64,000 bases of DNA from Shewanella sp. MBTL60-112-B2 (GCF_019655055.1 NZ_BPFA01000012.1:57208-121207); one strand, 5' to 3'. Counted from the stretch's first letter, positions 14,913-25,016 are shown. Numbers and translations: made by a program. The notes: a model not told the origin generated them from the sequence alone.

Positions 14913-16349
14913 ATGATGAACCATTCCCAGCCTCAAGGCGCTGATTACAACTACACCATCGTCCGCCAATTCGCTCTAACAACTGTGTTATGGGGAATTG
15001 TAGGCATGTCAGTAGGTGTACTAATTGCAGCTCAGTTAATCTGGCCGCAGCTAAACTTTGAAACTTCATGGTTAACGTATAGTCGTCTACGACCTCTACA
15101 TACGAACGCCGTGATTTTCGCGTTTGGTACCTCAGCCCTTTTCGCCACATCCTATTATATCGTTCAACGCACCTGTCAAACTCGACTATTTGCACCTAAG
15201 TTAGCAGCATTTACGTTCTGGGGTTGGCAAGCCATCATTCTTTCGGCAGCAATCAGTTTGCCACTTGGTATCACCAGTGGTAAAGAATATGCTGAGCTAG
15301 AATGGCCAATTGATATCGCAATTACCGTCGTATGGGTCTCCTATGCTGTGGTTTTCTTCGGTACTATCATTAAACGAACTACGTCGCATATCTATGTGGC
15401 TAACTGGTTCTTTGGTGCCTTTATTATCACGGTAGCCGTACTTCACATAGTTAACTCTATGGCTGTACCGTTAACTATGACTAAGTCTTACTCGCTATAT
15501 AGTGGCGCTGTAGATGCTATGGTCCAGTGGTGGTATGGTCACAATGCGGTAGGCTTCCTGTTAACTGCAGGTTTCTTAGGTATGATGTACTATTTCGTAC
15601 CTAAGCAAGCTGGTCGTCCAGTTTATTCGTACCGTCTATCTATCGTTCACTTCTGGGCACTTGTTGCTTTGTATATCTGGGCTGGTCCTCACCACCTACA
15701 CTACACTGCACTTCCAGACTGGACTCAGTCACTTGGTATGGTGATGTCTCTAATCCTATTCGCTCCTTCTTGGGGTGGTATGATTAACGGTATCATGACG
15801 TTATCAGGTGCATGGCACAAACTTCGTACAGACCCTATCTTGCGTTTCCTTGTTGTTTCATTGTCTTTCTACGGTATGTCTACCTTCGAAGGCCCAATGA
15901 TGGCAATTAAGACGGTTAACGCACTATCTCATTACACTGACTGGACTGTTGGACACGTTCACTCTGGTGCATTGGGCTGGGTTGCTATGGTTTCAATCGG
16001 TTCTTTGTATCACTTGATCCCAGTTCTGTTTGGCCACGGCCGCATGTACAGCACAAACCTAATTAACGTTCACTTCTGGTTGGCAACAATTGGTACTGTT
16101 CTTTATATCGTTTCAATGTGGATCTCTGGTGTGATGCAGGGTCTAATGTGGCGCGCAGTTAACTCTGACGGTACATTGACTTATAGCTTCGTTGAAAGCT
16201 TAGAAGCCTCTTACCCGTTCTACTTTGTTCGTTTCCTAGGTGGTGTGTTCTTCCTTACAGGTATGTTCTTAATGGCATACAACGTATACCGTACTGTTAA
16301 GGCCCCTAAAGATTCTTTGCCAGCAATTGCTGATGCAAAAGCAGCTTAA
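14913..16349 (+). CDS. ccoN: cbb3-type cytochrome c oxidase subunit I
   Basis: A 478-aa membrane protein, the catalytic subunit of the high-affinity cbb3 oxidase, which reduces oxygen to water at a heme b3-CuB centre and pumps protons. About 12 membrane helices are visible. Heme and copper histidines lie in [21 protein letters not shown] (active-site His-Tyr region), [10 protein letters not shown] (two CuB histidines) and [14 protein letters not shown]. Length is typical. A second ATG follows the first directly; GGAAG stands 4 and 7 bases before them. First gene of ccoNOQP, with two FNR-type sites upstream. Confidence 0.97.
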   Translation: MMNHSQPQGADYNYTIVRQFALTTVLWGIVGMSVGVLIAAQLIWPQLNFETSWLTYSRLRPLHTNAVIFAFGTSALFATSYYIVQRTCQTRLFAPKLAAFTFWGWQAIILSAAISLPLGITSGKEYAELEWPIDIAITVVWVSYAVVFFGTIIKRTTSHIYVANWFFGAFIITVAVLHIVNSMAVPLTMTKSYSLYSGAVDAMVQWWYGHNAVGFLLTAGFLGMMYYFVPKQAGRPVYSYRLSIVHFWALVALYIWAGPHHLHYTALPDWTQSLGMVMSLILFAPSWGGMINGIMTLSGAWHKLRTDPILRFLVVSLSFYGMSTFEGPMMAIKTVNALSHYTDWTVGHVHSGALGWVAMVSIGSLYHLIPVLFGHGRMYSTNLINVHFWLATIGTVLYIVSMWISGVMQGLMWRAVNSDGTLTYSFVESLEASYPFYFVRFLGGVFFLTGMFLMAYNVYRTVKAPKDSLPAIADAKAA

Positions 16350-16361
16350 GGAGTAGATACG

Positions 16362-16976
16362 ATGAAATTTAATCATGAGATAGTTGAGAAAAACATCGGT
16401 CTATTAGGGATCCTCACTGTTGTCGCAATCAGTTTTGGTAGCTTGGTTGAGATAACACCCCTTTTGTTCCAAGAAGACACTACTGAGCCATTAGAAGGTC
16501 AAATCCCTTATACGGCAATGCAGATTGAAGGTCGTGATATCTATGTTCGTGAGGGCTGTTATGGCTGTCACAGCCAGATGATCCGTCCACTGCGTGCCGA
16601 AACTGAACGTTATGGTCACTATTCAGTGGCTGGTGAGTCAGTTTGGGATCACCCATTTCAGTGGGGCTCTAAGCGTACCGGTCCAGATCTTGCCCGTGTT
16701 GGTGGTCGTTACAGCGACAAATGGCATGAGGTTCATTTAATCGACCCTCGCGCTGTGGTACCGCAGTCAAATATGCCTGCCTACCCTTGGTTAGCTGAGA
16801 ATATCCTAACGGGTGATCTTACTGGCCAGAAGATGCAAATCTTGCAAAATCTTCACCCTACTCATCAGATGTATACAACTGAAGAGATTGATGGCGCTAA
16901 AGACGCTGTTAAAGGTAAGACTGAGCTTGATGCATTGATCGCATATCTGCAATCACTAGGCCACGCGCTTAAATAA
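16362..16976 (+). CDS. ccoO: cbb3-type cytochrome c oxidase subunit II
   Basis: A 204-aa mono-heme cytochrome c subunit, anchored by one N-terminal membrane helix (about residues 12-32). The heme c motif CYGCH is at about residue 67, followed by [10 protein letters not shown], which is conserved in CcoO; the axial methionine is likely in QSNMPAYPW. It passes electrons from CcoP toward the CcoN heme b. It begins 12 bp after ccoN with AAGGAG in the gap and is followed by ccoQ after 11 bp. Confidence 0.97.
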   Translation: MKFNHEIVEKNIGLLGILTVVAISFGSLVEITPLLFQEDTTEPLEGQIPYTAMQIEGRDIYVREGCYGCHSQMIRPLRAETERYGHYSVAGESVWDHPFQWGSKRTGPDLARVGGRYSDKWHEVHLIDPRAVVPQSNMPAYPWLAENILTGDLTGQKMQILQNLHPTHQMYTTEEIDGAKDAVKGKTELDALIAYLQSLGHALK

Positions 16977-16987
16977 GGAGGCAAATT

Positions 16988-17164
16988 ATGGATTACGGCA
17001 CATTACGTGGAATTATAACCATAGTGGTAATGGTGACCTTCATCGGTATATTTGCTTGGGCATATAGCTCTAGTCGTAAGAAGCAATTCGACGATGCAGC
17101 TAACCTAGTTTTCTCTGACGATGAGAAAATCTCGGTTTCGAAGGACTCAGGAGAACAAAAGTGA
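16988..17164 (+). CDS. ccoQ: cbb3-type oxidase subunit CcoQ
   Basis: A 58-aa protein: MDYGTLRGIIT, a single membrane helix (about residues 8-27, VVMVTFIGIFAWAY), then a charged tail with FDDAANLVFSDDE, a hallmark of CcoQ/FixQ. AAGGAGG lies 8 bases before its ATG. Its TGA overlaps the ccoP ATG by one base (TGATG). The subunit stabilises the CcoP-core association and protects the complex from oxygen. It is short but unmistakable from content and place. Confidence 0.93.
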   Translation: MDYGTLRGIITIVVMVTFIGIFAWAYSSSRKKQFDDAANLVFSDDEKISVSKDSGEQK

Positions 17165-18120
17165 TGAGTAACTTCTGGAGTATATGGATTATCGTACTCA
17201 CGGTTGTGGTAATCATTGGTTGTGTTGTTCTACTACGTGCTTGTTCTAAGAACGACACAGGTGTAGAAGAAGGCAAGTCGATGGGTCACAGCTTCGATGG
17301 AATTGAAGAACTTAACAACCCACTACCTAAGTGGTGGAGTTATATGTTCTACCTTACTATCGTATTTAGTGTTATCTATCTAGCACTTTACCCAGGTCTT
17401 GGTAGCTTTAAAGGTCTTTTAGGCTGGACAAGTTCAAACCAAAGCGTACGTACTATTGAAGAGTCGAAGCAAGCGGTTATCGACGCTCAAAACGACGGTC
17501 GTTGGGTTCAGTATGACCAAGAAGTAAAGCATGCTGACGAAAAGTTTGGCCCTATCTTCAAGGCGTATGCTGACACCCCATTGGAAGAGTTAGTTAAGAA
17601 TGAAGAAGCCCTTAAAGTGGGTGGACGTTTATTCTTACAAAACTGTGCCATGTGTCATGGTAGTGATGCTCGCGGTAGTAAAGGCTTCCCTAACCTAACC
17701 GACAATGCTTGGTTATATGGTGGTGAGCTAGCAACGATTAAGACCTCTATTATGAATGGTCGTCACGGTATGATGCCGCCTAAAGGTGGTTTACCGATTG
17801 AAGACAGTGAGATTAAAGGTCTAGCTGAATACGTTGTTAAGCTATCTGGTCGTGATCACGATGAAGCACTTGCCGCTCAAGGCCAAGGTTCATTCATGAA
17901 GGGCTGTTTCGCTTGTCATGGTATGGACGGTACAGGTAACAAGTTCATGGGTGCCCCTAACCTGACCGACAATGCTTGGGTATATGGTGGTAGCCGTGGT
18001 GCTATCGAGCAGTCAATCCAAAACGGCCGTACTGGTGTTATGCCAGCGTGGAAAGATGTATTAGGTGAAGAAAAAGTTCACGTAATTACAGCTTACGTTT
18101 ACAGTTTATCTGCTAAGTAA
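17164..18120 (+). CDS. ccoP: cbb3-type cytochrome c oxidase subunit III
   Basis: A 318-aa di-heme cytochrome c. I take the ATG at 17164, which shares a base with the ccoQ stop; a GTG one codon upstream is less likely. Two N-terminal membrane helices (about residues 5-25 and 58-77) are followed by two cytochrome domains with CAMCH and CFACH, and the repeated motif NLTDNAW-YGG in each. Axial methionines are in MMPPKGG and VMPAWKD. It receives electrons from soluble cytochromes. Last gene of ccoNOQP, closed by a strong terminator. Confidence 0.97.
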   Translation: MSNFWSIWIIVLTVVVIIGCVVLLRACSKNDTGVEEGKSMGHSFDGIEELNNPLPKWWSYMFYLTIVFSVIYLALYPGLGSFKGLLGWTSSNQSVRTIEESKQAVIDAQNDGRWVQYDQEVKHADEKFGPIFKAYADTPLEELVKNEEALKVGGRLFLQNCAMCHGSDARGSKGFPNLTDNAWLYGGELATIKTSIMNGRHGMMPPKGGLPIEDSEIKGLAEYVVKLSGRDHDEALAAQGQGSFMKGCFACHGMDGTGNKFMGAPNLTDNAWVYGGSRGAIEQSIQNGRTGVMPAWKDVLGEEKVHVITAYVYSLSAK

Positions 18121-18151
18121 TCACATACGGTTAACACCGAGTGTAATATTA

Positions 18152-18180
18152 AGGCCTCGTGATAACGAGGCCTTTTTTTT
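18152..18180 (+). terminator. intrinsic terminator after ccoP
   Basis: AGGCCTCG and CGAGGCCT form an 8-bp stem with a 6-base loop, followed by eight Ts. It separates the structural genes ccoNOQP from the assembly genes. Confidence 0.92.
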
Positions 18181-18268
18181 AAGTGATAAGTCACACTTTT
18201 ATGGGTAAAATGTCGGTTGTTTTTTCCCGTACTGTTACAACTATTTTAATAATTATAGGTGGTTAATA

Positions 18269-18748
18269 ATGTCTACTTCGCAACCCTGGTATAAGCAATT
18301 CTGGCCGTGGTTCCTAATCATATTACCGCTGTGTGCTGTGATCGCTAGTATCAATTTATTTTGGGTTGCTTTTACCAACCAAGACCCATTAGTGACCGAA
18401 GAGTACTATAAAGAAGGTAAAGGCATTAATATTGACCTGCGTAAGATAAAGCATGCTAAGCAGCTTGGCATAAACTACATGCTTGAGTTTGATGACAAGT
18501 ACGTTGAGCTGTCTCAACAAGGTGGCGAACAGTACCTAGCTGGATTAAGTATTAGCTTTTATCACCCCACTCTTGAAGAACGTGATTTTTCACAAATTGT
18601 CACAGCAGACGCCAATGGCGTATATCGCATCGATTTAACCCAATCGATTGAAGGCCCATGGGACGTTAGAATTGAAGGCTATGATCAGACGTGGCGCATT
18701 CAGCAACGTGTCGTGCTGAAAGACGATCAACAATACTGGTTAAACTAA
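18269..18748 (+). CDS. fixH: FixH family protein, cbb3 assembly
   Basis: A 159-aa protein with one membrane helix (about residues 13-33, WFLIILPLCAVIASINLFW) and a periplasmic beta domain. The conserved FixH segment is clear: TNQDPLVTEEYYKEGKGIN, followed by a region ending in GPWDVRIEG. FixH/CcoH proteins are needed for stable maturation of cbb3 oxidase. It stands between ccoP and the copper ATPase gene ccoI, the usual place, though with terminators on both sides it may have its own promoter. Confidence 0.9.
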   Translation: MSTSQPWYKQFWPWFLIILPLCAVIASINLFWVAFTNQDPLVTEEYYKEGKGINIDLRKIKHAKQLGINYMLEFDDKYVELSQQGGEQYLAGLSISFYHPTLEERDFSQIVTADANGVYRIDLTQSIEGPWDVRIEGYDQTWRIQQRVVLKDDQQYWLN

Positions 18749-18762
18749 TTAGTTTATGCCCT

Positions 18763-18790
18763 AACCCGCAAGCCTCTGTTGCGGGTTTAT
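18763..18790 (+). terminator. hairpin after fixH
   Basis: AACCCGCA and TGCGGGTT form an 8-bp stem with a 9-base loop; only a short T stretch follows, so it may leak into ccoI. Confidence 0.6.
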
Positions 18791-18818
18791 CAAATAATTA
18801 CAAAAAGAAAAACAATCC

Positions 18819-21203
18819 ATGAGTCAACCTAGCTGCTTCCATTGTAGTGAACCTGTATTAACAGGTAAGCAATTTACCACTCGTATTAATGATGATGAGC
18901 AGCTTATGTGCTGCCCAGGTTGCCAAGCAGTCTCTCAGGCGATTATCGACGCCGGACTCACTAACTATTATAAATTCCGCACAGAACCTGGTAATAAACA
19001 GACGGCCTTGGTACCTGAAGAACTGTCAAATTTTAGTGCATACGATCTACCTGAAGTTCAGCAAGACTTTATTCAGCAAAGAGACTCACTTAACGAAGTT
19101 TCTCTAACTGTTGATGGTATTACCTGCGCGGCCTGCGCCTGGTTAATTGAACATAAAATCAATAAGCTCGACGGTGTTGCTAAAATTCAAGTCAACTCCA
19201 CTACCCAACGCGCGTTGATAGCTTGGGATAGCGATACAATTAAGCTCAGTGAAATTCTGAACCAGATAAGCCTTATTGGCTATCAAGCTGCGCCTTTTCA
19301 AGTTGACGAGCAGGAAATAAAGAGTAAGCGAGACAGCCGTAAATTCCTTCTACGCCTTGGCCTCGCTGGTTTCGCCACCATGCAGGTGATGATGTTCGCC
19401 CTCGCCCTTTATTCTGGTTACTTTAGTGATTTAGAAACCGAATACCGCGATTACTTCCGCTGGGTCAGCATGTTGTTTGCCGCGCCGGTGGTATTTTACT
19501 CGGCTCAGCCGTTTTATTTTAGCGCCGTACGCTCGATGCTAATGGGCCGCTTGAACATGGACGTGTCGGTTAGTATCGCGATATGTGGTGCTTACATTGC
19601 CAGCTGTATCGAAACCATTAACGGGACTGGCGAGGTTTATTTCGAATCTGTCTCTATGTTTACCTTCTTCCTATTACTGGGGCGATTCTTCGAACAAAAT
19701 GCTCGTCAAAAGGCGTCAGTTAGCTCCAGTAATCTGCACAAACTAGTGCCATTAACCGCGCAACTTAAAACGGATGAAGGTTTTGATGAAGTCCCTGCCA
19801 AGCGCTTAGCCATTGGCGATATGATTTTGGTAAAACCCGGTGATGTCATCGCCGCTGACGGCATAGTCATAGAGGGCGAGACCGCAGTGAACGAGGCTAT
19901 GCTTACTGGTGAGCAGATGCCACTACAAAAAATGCTAGATGCAGAGGTATTTGCCGGAACCATTAATATTGAGCAACCTATTTTGGTTAAGGTGACTGCG
20001 CTTGGGCAAGATCAACTGGTTGCTGAAATTATTCGCTTGCAAGAGATTGCCTCTAATAATAAACCCAAAGTGGCGCTGTATGCCGACAGGTTCTCTAACT
20101 ACTTTACTGCCGCGATTTTATTGATTGCAGCGTTAACTTACCTATTTTGGTACTTCTACTCTCCTGAAGATGCGTTTTGGGTCACTCTATCAGTGCTTGT
20201 TGCAACCTGCCCCTGTGCGCTCGCACTTGCTACACCTACGGCAGTAACCTGTGGCACGGCTATTATGACGCGTTTGGGGATCATTACTCGTCGCAGTGGT
20301 ATTTTTGAGAAGTTACCGCAAATCCAACATGTAGTATTTGATAAAACCGGTACCCTAACCTTAGGCTCATTGTCTATCAGCCATGTAGAGCTATTGGCCG
20401 ATTGGTCAAAATCTGATGTTCTTGCCCATATTGCCGCGTTGGAATCGGGTTCTTTGCATCCGATTGCTAAAGCCTTTGCTACACACTTTAATGGCGCTAT
20501 GGCAGTTAGCCAGAGACAAAATGTGGTCGGTAATGGTCTGTCAGGCACTATCGATGGGCTTGAATATAAGGTCGGCAGTCAGCAGTTTGTTAATGGCACT
20601 AATGATGTTGAAGACTCGACTATTGTCTGGTTTAGCCAAGGGCAAACCTTGCTGGCGAAAATCAGCTTGAATGATGAAGTGCGTCCAGAAACTGCACAAG
20701 CGGTGGCTCAGCTGAAGGAGATGGGTTGTAAACTCAGTATTGCCAGTGGTGATAATTCCACCGAAGTTGAAGCCTTAGGTCGGCGTCTTGGTATTGATGA
20801 TGTCCATAAAGGCCTCTCACCTAAAGGTAAGCTGGCTTTAATTGATAAGTTCCAACAGCAAGGTCAAGTGGCCATGTTTGGCGATGGCATTAACGATGCG
20901 CCTGTGCTGGCGGGGGCTAATTTGTCAATTGCTATGGGCAGCGGCGCCGCGATTTCTAAAAACAGTGCCGACATCATTTTATTGGGTGACAACCTGTCGC
21001 GTTTTGCCGATGCGGTAAAGGTCGCAAAATCTACAGGAAGGATTATTAAGCAGAATTTGTTCTGGGCGCTAGGATATAACCTGTTTATAATTCCATTGGC
21101 CGTAAGCGGCCACGTAGCTCCTTACATCGCTGCATTAGGGATGTCTGCGAGCTCACTCATTGTTGTTACTAATAGCCTAAGACTACTTAAGGTTCGTTTA
21201 TGA
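18819..21203 (+). CDS. ccoI: copper-transporting P1B-type ATPase for cbb3 oxidase
   Basis: A 794-aa P-type ATPase. An N-terminal Cys-rich segment (CFHCSEP, CCPGC) is followed by a metal-binding domain with GITCAACAW, eight membrane helices, the CPC metal site (ATCPCALAL), the phosphorylation site DKTGTLTLG and the hinge GDGINDAP. The double N-terminal Cys motif and the place between fixH and ccoS mark it as CcoI/FixI, which exports Cu(I) slowly for insertion into the CuB site of CcoN, rather than a copper-resistance pump. It overlaps ccoS by 4 bp. Confidence 0.95.
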   Translation: MSQPSCFHCSEPVLTGKQFTTRINDDEQLMCCPGCQAVSQAIIDAGLTNYYKFRTEPGNKQTALVPEELSNFSAYDLPEVQQDFIQQRDSLNEVSLTVDGITCAACAWLIEHKINKLDGVAKIQVNSTTQRALIAWDSDTIKLSEILNQISLIGYQAAPFQVDEQEIKSKRDSRKFLLRLGLAGFATMQVMMFALALYSGYFSDLETEYRDYFRWVSMLFAAPVVFYSAQPFYFSAVRSMLMGRLNMDVSVSIAICGAYIASCIETINGTGEVYFESVSMFTFFLLLGRFFEQNARQKASVSSSNLHKLVPLTAQLKTDEGFDEVPAKRLAIGDMILVKPGDVIAADGIVIEGETAVNEAMLTGEQMPLQKMLDAEVFAGTINIEQPILVKVTALGQDQLVAEIIRLQEIASNNKPKVALYADRFSNYFTAAILLIAALTYLFWYFYSPEDAFWVTLSVLVATCPCALALATPTAVTCGTAIMTRLGIITRRSGIFEKLPQIQHVVFDKTGTLTLGSLSISHVELLADWSKSDVLAHIAALESGSLHPIAKAFATHFNGAMAVSQRQNVVGNGLSGTIDGLEYKVGSQQFVNGTNDVEDSTIVWFSQGQTLLAKISLNDEVRPETAQAVAQLKEMGCKLSIASGDNSTEVEALGRRLGIDDVHKGLSPKGKLALIDKFQQQGQVAMFGDGINDAPVLAGANLSIAMGSGAAISKNSADIILLGDNLSRFADAVKVAKSTGRIIKQNLFWALGYNLFIIPLAVSGHVAPYIAALGMSASSLIVVTNSLRLLKVRL

Positions 21204-21409
21204 GTATTATTTATGTCCTGATCCCAATCGCTATGATTTTCGTGCTTATCGCGGTAGGTGTATTCTTCTGGGCTGTAAAATCCGATCAGTTTGATGATTT
21301 AGAAAAACAGAGTGTGTCGATTCTTTTTGAAGAAGATGAGTCGCCAAAGGGTAAATCTCAAACCAATAAACTCGACGAAAACGACACTGATAAGAAATCC
21401 GCAGAGTGA
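21200..21409 (+). CDS. ccoS: cbb3-type oxidase assembly protein CcoS
   Basis: A 69-aa protein: one membrane helix (residues about 4-24), then the family signature FFWAVKSDQFDDLE, and an acidic-to-basic tail. CcoS is required for cofactor insertion into cbb3 oxidase. It overlaps ccoI by 4 bp upstream and the next gene by 4 bp downstream, so the three are translated together. Confidence 0.93.
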   Translation: MSIIYVLIPIAMIFVLIAVGVFFWAVKSDQFDDLEKQSVSILFEEDESPKGKSQTNKLDENDTDKKSAE

Positions 21410-22098
21410 ATGATTTCAGCCTAATTGGTGCATTTATCGTAGGTGTGATGGGTGCGGGTCACTGTATTGGTATGTGTGGTGGCCTTGTGGGCGCATTATC
21501 GGCGAACTTGCCTAAAACCGGTGGCGCTAATGCCCTGGTGTCTCAGCTTGGTTACCTGCTGAGCTACAACAGCGGCCGGATTATCAGTTACACGGCTGCT
21601 GGCGCGTTGATTGGTGGCAGTGCTAGCGCACTTGGTGTCTTGTTCGATGCTGACACCTATTTACTGGTTTTGCGCGTTTTTGCTGGCCTTATGATGATAA
21701 TTACCGGGCTTTACATTGCACAGATCTGGGCCGGCGTGGTTCAGGTTGAACGTATTGGCAAGTGGCTGTGGCAATATATCTCCCCCGTCGCCAATAAATT
21801 TATTCCAATTAAAAACCGCTCTCATGCCTTTATTGCTGGTGCATTGTGGGGCTGGCTGCCTTGTGGCCTAGTCTATAGCATGTTGACCTGGGCCGTTGCT
21901 GCAGGTAATCCGCTTGAAGGTGCGCTAGTCATGCTTTGCTTCGGTTTAGGCACATTACCCGCACTATTAAGTGCAGGTATTGCAGCCAGTAGCTTTAGTC
22001 GCTTAATGCAGAAAAGAGCTGTACGTATTGTAGGCGGCGCAGCGCTGGTGGCATTCGGAGTGCAGACCTTGTATGTGGCGATTAACCAGCTTAACTAG
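21406..22098 (+). CDS. TauE/SafE-type membrane protein of the cbb3 locus
   Basis: A 230-aa protein with about six membrane helices, of the COG2836 sulfite-exporter-like family commonly found after ccoS. It begins with GTG inside the ccoS stop region. Visible motifs: GAGHCIGMCGGLVGAL near the N-terminus and WGWLPCGLVYSML, with cysteines that suggest metal handling. A role in copper or cbb3 maturation is inferred from constant neighbourhood; the transported molecule is unknown. Confidence 0.85.
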   Translation: MNDFSLIGAFIVGVMGAGHCIGMCGGLVGALSANLPKTGGANALVSQLGYLLSYNSGRIISYTAAGALIGGSASALGVLFDADTYLLVLRVFAGLMMIITGLYIAQIWAGVVQVERIGKWLWQYISPVANKFIPIKNRSHAFIAGALWGWLPCGLVYSMLTWAVAAGNPLEGALVMLCFGLGTLPALLSAGIAASSFSRLMQKRAVRIVGGAALVAFGVQTLYVAINQLN

Positions 22099-22155
22099 CT
22101 CCGAATATCAAATTAGTTTAACATAGTAGATGAATAGTCAAAATTGAGAGAGACA

Positions 22156-22908
22156 ATGTCAGCAGATAACAACAAGAATCGTCGTCAAATGGCGTCAGGA
22201 TGTGCGATTCATTGTCATGATTGCAGCATGGGTACACTTTGTATTCCTTTCACACTTAACTCTACTGAGTTAGATCAGCTTGATGAGATCATCGAACGTA
22301 AGAAGCCAATACAAAAAGGCGAACCGATTTTTAAATCTGGCGATCCGCTAAAGTCTTTATTTGCGATCCGTTCTGGCACAATCAAAAGCTACACCATTAC
22401 AGAACAAGGCGATGAACAGATCACTGGCTTCCACTTAGCTGGCGATGTTATCGGCTTCGATGGTATTCATTCGCAATCTCATCAAAGTTTTGCTCAAGCC
22501 CTTGAAACATCGATGGTTTGTGAAATTCCTTACACCACTCTCGATGAGCTAACAGGTAAAATGCCTAAGCTTAGACAGCAGGTAATGCGCTTAATGAGTA
22601 ATGAAATTCAAAGCGATCAAGAGATGATCCTGTTACTCAGTAAAAAGAATGCAGAAGAGAGACTTGCAGCCTTTATTAGTAACCTCGCTAAGCGCTTCGG
22701 TAGCCGTGGATTTTCACCAAGAGAGTTTCGATTAACAATGACTCGTGGTGATATTGGTAATTACCTTGGACTGACAGTTGAAACTATCAGCCGCTTACTT
22801 GGCCGTTTTCAAAAGGCAGAACTAATTGAAGTTAAAGGTAAATACATTACCATTTTAGATATTGACGCTTTGAGCGAATTATCAGGTAACAGTAATATTG
22901 CGCGATAG
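22156..22908 (+). CDS. etrA: oxygen-sensing transcription regulator EtrA (FNR)
   Basis: A 250-aa Crp/Fnr regulator. I choose the ATG at 22156, which has GAGAGAGA upstream, over a TTG 12 bases earlier. Cysteines at 16, 20, 23 and 29 ([15 protein letters not shown]) plus one in SMVCEIPY provide the 4Fe-4S ligands that sense oxygen. The C-terminal helix-turn-helix has [12 protein letters not shown], whose Glu-x-x-Ser-Arg reads TTGAT half-sites. In Shewanella EtrA is the FNR homolog. FNR-type sites lie before ccoN and uspE, so it probably controls its own neighbourhood. Confidence 0.95.
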   Translation: MSADNNKNRRQMASGCAIHCHDCSMGTLCIPFTLNSTELDQLDEIIERKKPIQKGEPIFKSGDPLKSLFAIRSGTIKSYTITEQGDEQITGFHLAGDVIGFDGIHSQSHQSFAQALETSMVCEIPYTTLDELTGKMPKLRQQVMRLMSNEIQSDQEMILLLSKKNAEERLAAFISNLAKRFGSRGFSPREFRLTMTRGDIGNYLGLTVETISRLLGRFQKAELIEVKGKYITILDIDALSELSGNSNIAR

Positions 22909-22927
22909 GATTTAATCGGCAATCAGC

Positions 22928-22941
22928 TTGATCTAAAACAA
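22928..22941 (+). promoter_or_regulatory. FNR-like site before uspE
   Basis: TTGATCTAAAACAA matches TTGAT-N4-ATCAA in nine of ten bases and lies 61 bp before the uspE start. EtrA control of uspE is plausible, in line with the FNR-linked uspE of enterobacteria. Confidence 0.55.
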
Positions 22942-23001
22942 TATAAATTCATCGCAATCATGCAAGATGGAACTGGACGATATTTAGATAAGGAAACGGC
23001 T

Positions 23002-23934
23002 ATGATGGACTATCAGAAACTCCTTGTGGTTGTCGACCCAACGACAGAAAAGCAGGCGGCTCTTGCTAGAGCCGTTGAACTCGCCTCAGAAAGCAAAGCC
23101 GAAATAACGGTCTTTTTATCTATTTTTGACTTCTCCTACGAGATGACTTCGATTCTGTCGGGCCAAGAAAGAGAAGCGATGCGCGAAGGTGTTATTAACC
23201 AACGTAAGGCTTGGATAGATGACATCATTAAACCTTACTGTAAAGATGGCATAAAGGTAACATCAGAAGTTATCTGGCATAACCGCCCTTTCGAAAGCAT
23301 CATCAGACAAGCTATTGACGGTAATTACGATCTCATCGTTAAAGGCACTCACGAACACGATAAGCTTAAGTCGGTAATTTTCACGCCTACCGATTGGCAC
23401 TTATTACGAAAAGCTCCAATCCCAGTACTGTTAGTTAAAGAGCAAGACTGGCCTGTTGCAGGTAAGATAGTCTGCGCGATTAATGTTAGTGCTGAAGATG
23501 ACGCTAATGAAACCCTTAATGGTAAAATCATTACTCACGCCAGCAAACTCGCTAAGCAATTTAATGCTCAAGTGCATCTGGTTAACGGTTACCCTGGTAC
23601 CCCAGTTAACTTAGCTATAGAGCTACCTGATTTCGATGCCCATACTTATAGTGAAACGATTAAGCTTCAGCACGAAGAACGTATTTGCTACCTTGCCAAT
23701 GCTTATGGGATCTCTCCTGACTTTTGTCATGTAAAAGAAGGCTTACCAGAAGATGTCATCCCCGATCTGGCTGCTGAATTAGATGCTGAACTCGTGGTTT
23801 TAGGTACCGTAGGTAGAACTGGACTTTCTGCTGCATTAATCGGTAACACAGCTGAGCATGTCATCGACAGTATCAACTGTGACTTACTGGCGATTAAACC
23901 TGATGGTTATAAATCACCATTAGAAGAGGTCTAA
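23002..23934 (+). CDS. uspE: universal stress protein UspE
   Basis: A 310-aa protein made of two tandem Usp domains. I choose the ATG at 23002 (AAGGA seven bases upstream) rather than one 42 bases earlier. Domain 1 begins YQKLLVVVDPT; domain 2 begins GKIVCAINVSAEDD and ends with the nucleotide-binding-like LGTVGRTGLSAALIGNTAE. UspE supports stress survival, motility and aggregation in E. coli. It follows etrA, the same pairing as fnr-uspE in enterobacteria. Confidence 0.93.
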   Translation: MMDYQKLLVVVDPTTEKQAALARAVELASESKAEITVFLSIFDFSYEMTSILSGQEREAMREGVINQRKAWIDDIIKPYCKDGIKVTSEVIWHNRPFESIIRQAIDGNYDLIVKGTHEHDKLKSVIFTPTDWHLLRKAPIPVLLVKEQDWPVAGKIVCAINVSAEDDANETLNGKIITHASKLAKQFNAQVHLVNGYPGTPVNLAIELPDFDAHTYSETIKLQHEERICYLANAYGISPDFCHVKEGLPEDVIPDLAAELDAELVVLGTVGRTGLSAALIGNTAEHVIDSINCDLLAIKPDGYKSPLEEV

Positions 23935-24013
23935 CCGCTATCTAAGCTTTACCCGAAGCCATTAAGCTGGAATAATACGCGCCCTGAACTATTGTGTACT
24001 AGGCGCGTTTTTT

Positions 24014-24949
24014 ATGTCCGAAGAATTAACTCCACAACAAATCACTCGTATGACAAAACTGCAGAAGCGATTACGCACTGAAGTTGGTCGTGCAATTGGT
24101 GATTACAACATGATTGAAGAAGGTGACCGAGTCATGTGTTGCCTCTCGGGTGGCAAAGACAGTTACGCCATGCTTGATATCTTGTTGAACCTTCAGCAAC
24201 GCGCTCCTATTAAATTCGAAATCGTTGCGGTTAACTTAGATCAGAAGCAACCTGGATTCCCTGAAGATATTTTGCCTGCGTACCTAGATACTCTAGGCGT
24301 GGCTTACCATATCTTGGAAAAAGATACATACTCTATCGTTAAAGATAAGATCCCAGAAGGCAAAACTACTTGCTCGCTATGCTCACGTCTACGCCGCGGT
24401 ACTCTATATGGTTTTGCGCAGAAGATTGGTGCAACTAAAATTGCTCTAGGTCACCACAGAGATGACATCATTGAGACCATGTTCTTGAACATGTTCTTTG
24501 CCGGTAAGATGAAGGCGATGCCACCTAAGTTACTGTCTGATGACGGTGCTAACATGGTTATTCGTCCATTAGCCTACGCCCGCGAAAAAGATATTGCTGA
24601 ATATGCTGCGCTTAAAGGCTTTCCAATTATTCCTTGTAACCTATGTGGCTCACAAGAAAACCTTAAGCGTGCAGCAGTCAAAGACATGTTAGTGCAGTGG
24701 GATAAACAGCATCCTGGTCGAATTGAAACCATTTTTACCGCAATGCAAAATACATCACCTTCTCAAGGTGTTGACCGCGAGCAATTTGATTTCTTATCAT
24801 TAACTCGCGACCCTGATGCGCCGATGAGTGGTCAAGTTGCCGAGTCTGATCTGCCAGCATTCGATTTTGTTGATGTAGCAAATAACGGCCATATTAACCT
24901 TGATGCTGCTGCGCGAATTGACGTTGTAAGTACTTATACTCCTGAGTAG
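24014..24949 (+). CDS. ttcA: tRNA 2-thiocytidine(32) synthetase TtcA
   Basis: A 311-aa enzyme that thiolates cytidine 32 of certain tRNAs using an Fe-S cluster and ATP. The PP-loop is [13 protein letters not shown] (about residue 45), and the two conserved Cys pairs are CSLC and CNLCGS. ATP-pyrophosphatase residues [10 protein letters not shown] follow. No clear ribosome site precedes the ATG. In enterobacteria ttcA is also close to fnr and uspE. It ends at a strong shared terminator. Confidence 0.96.
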   Translation: MSEELTPQQITRMTKLQKRLRTEVGRAIGDYNMIEEGDRVMCCLSGGKDSYAMLDILLNLQQRAPIKFEIVAVNLDQKQPGFPEDILPAYLDTLGVAYHILEKDTYSIVKDKIPEGKTTCSLCSRLRRGTLYGFAQKIGATKIALGHHRDDIIETMFLNMFFAGKMKAMPPKLLSDDGANMVIRPLAYAREKDIAEYAALKGFPIIPCNLCGSQENLKRAAVKDMLVQWDKQHPGRIETIFTAMQNTSPSQGVDREQFDFLSLTRDPDAPMSGQVAESDLPAFDFVDVANNGHINLDAAARIDVVSTYTPE

Positions 24950-24967
24950 TATTAAAAAATACAATTA

Positions 24968-24996
24968 AAAAAGCCCTGATAATCAGGGCTTTTTTG
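24968..24996. terminator. bidirectional terminator between ttcA and the DUF2987 gene
   Basis: AAGCCCTGAT and ATCAGGGCTT form the stem, flanked by A and T runs on opposite sides, so it can end transcription from both converging genes. Confidence 0.92.
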
Positions 24997-25016
24997 TGGC
25001 AGGCTATCAGCTAAGC

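Noticed and set aside
14872..15195. Minus-strand frame of 107 codons opposite the ccoN start
   Set aside because: It lies opposite clear ccoN coding sequence and has no protein-like features.
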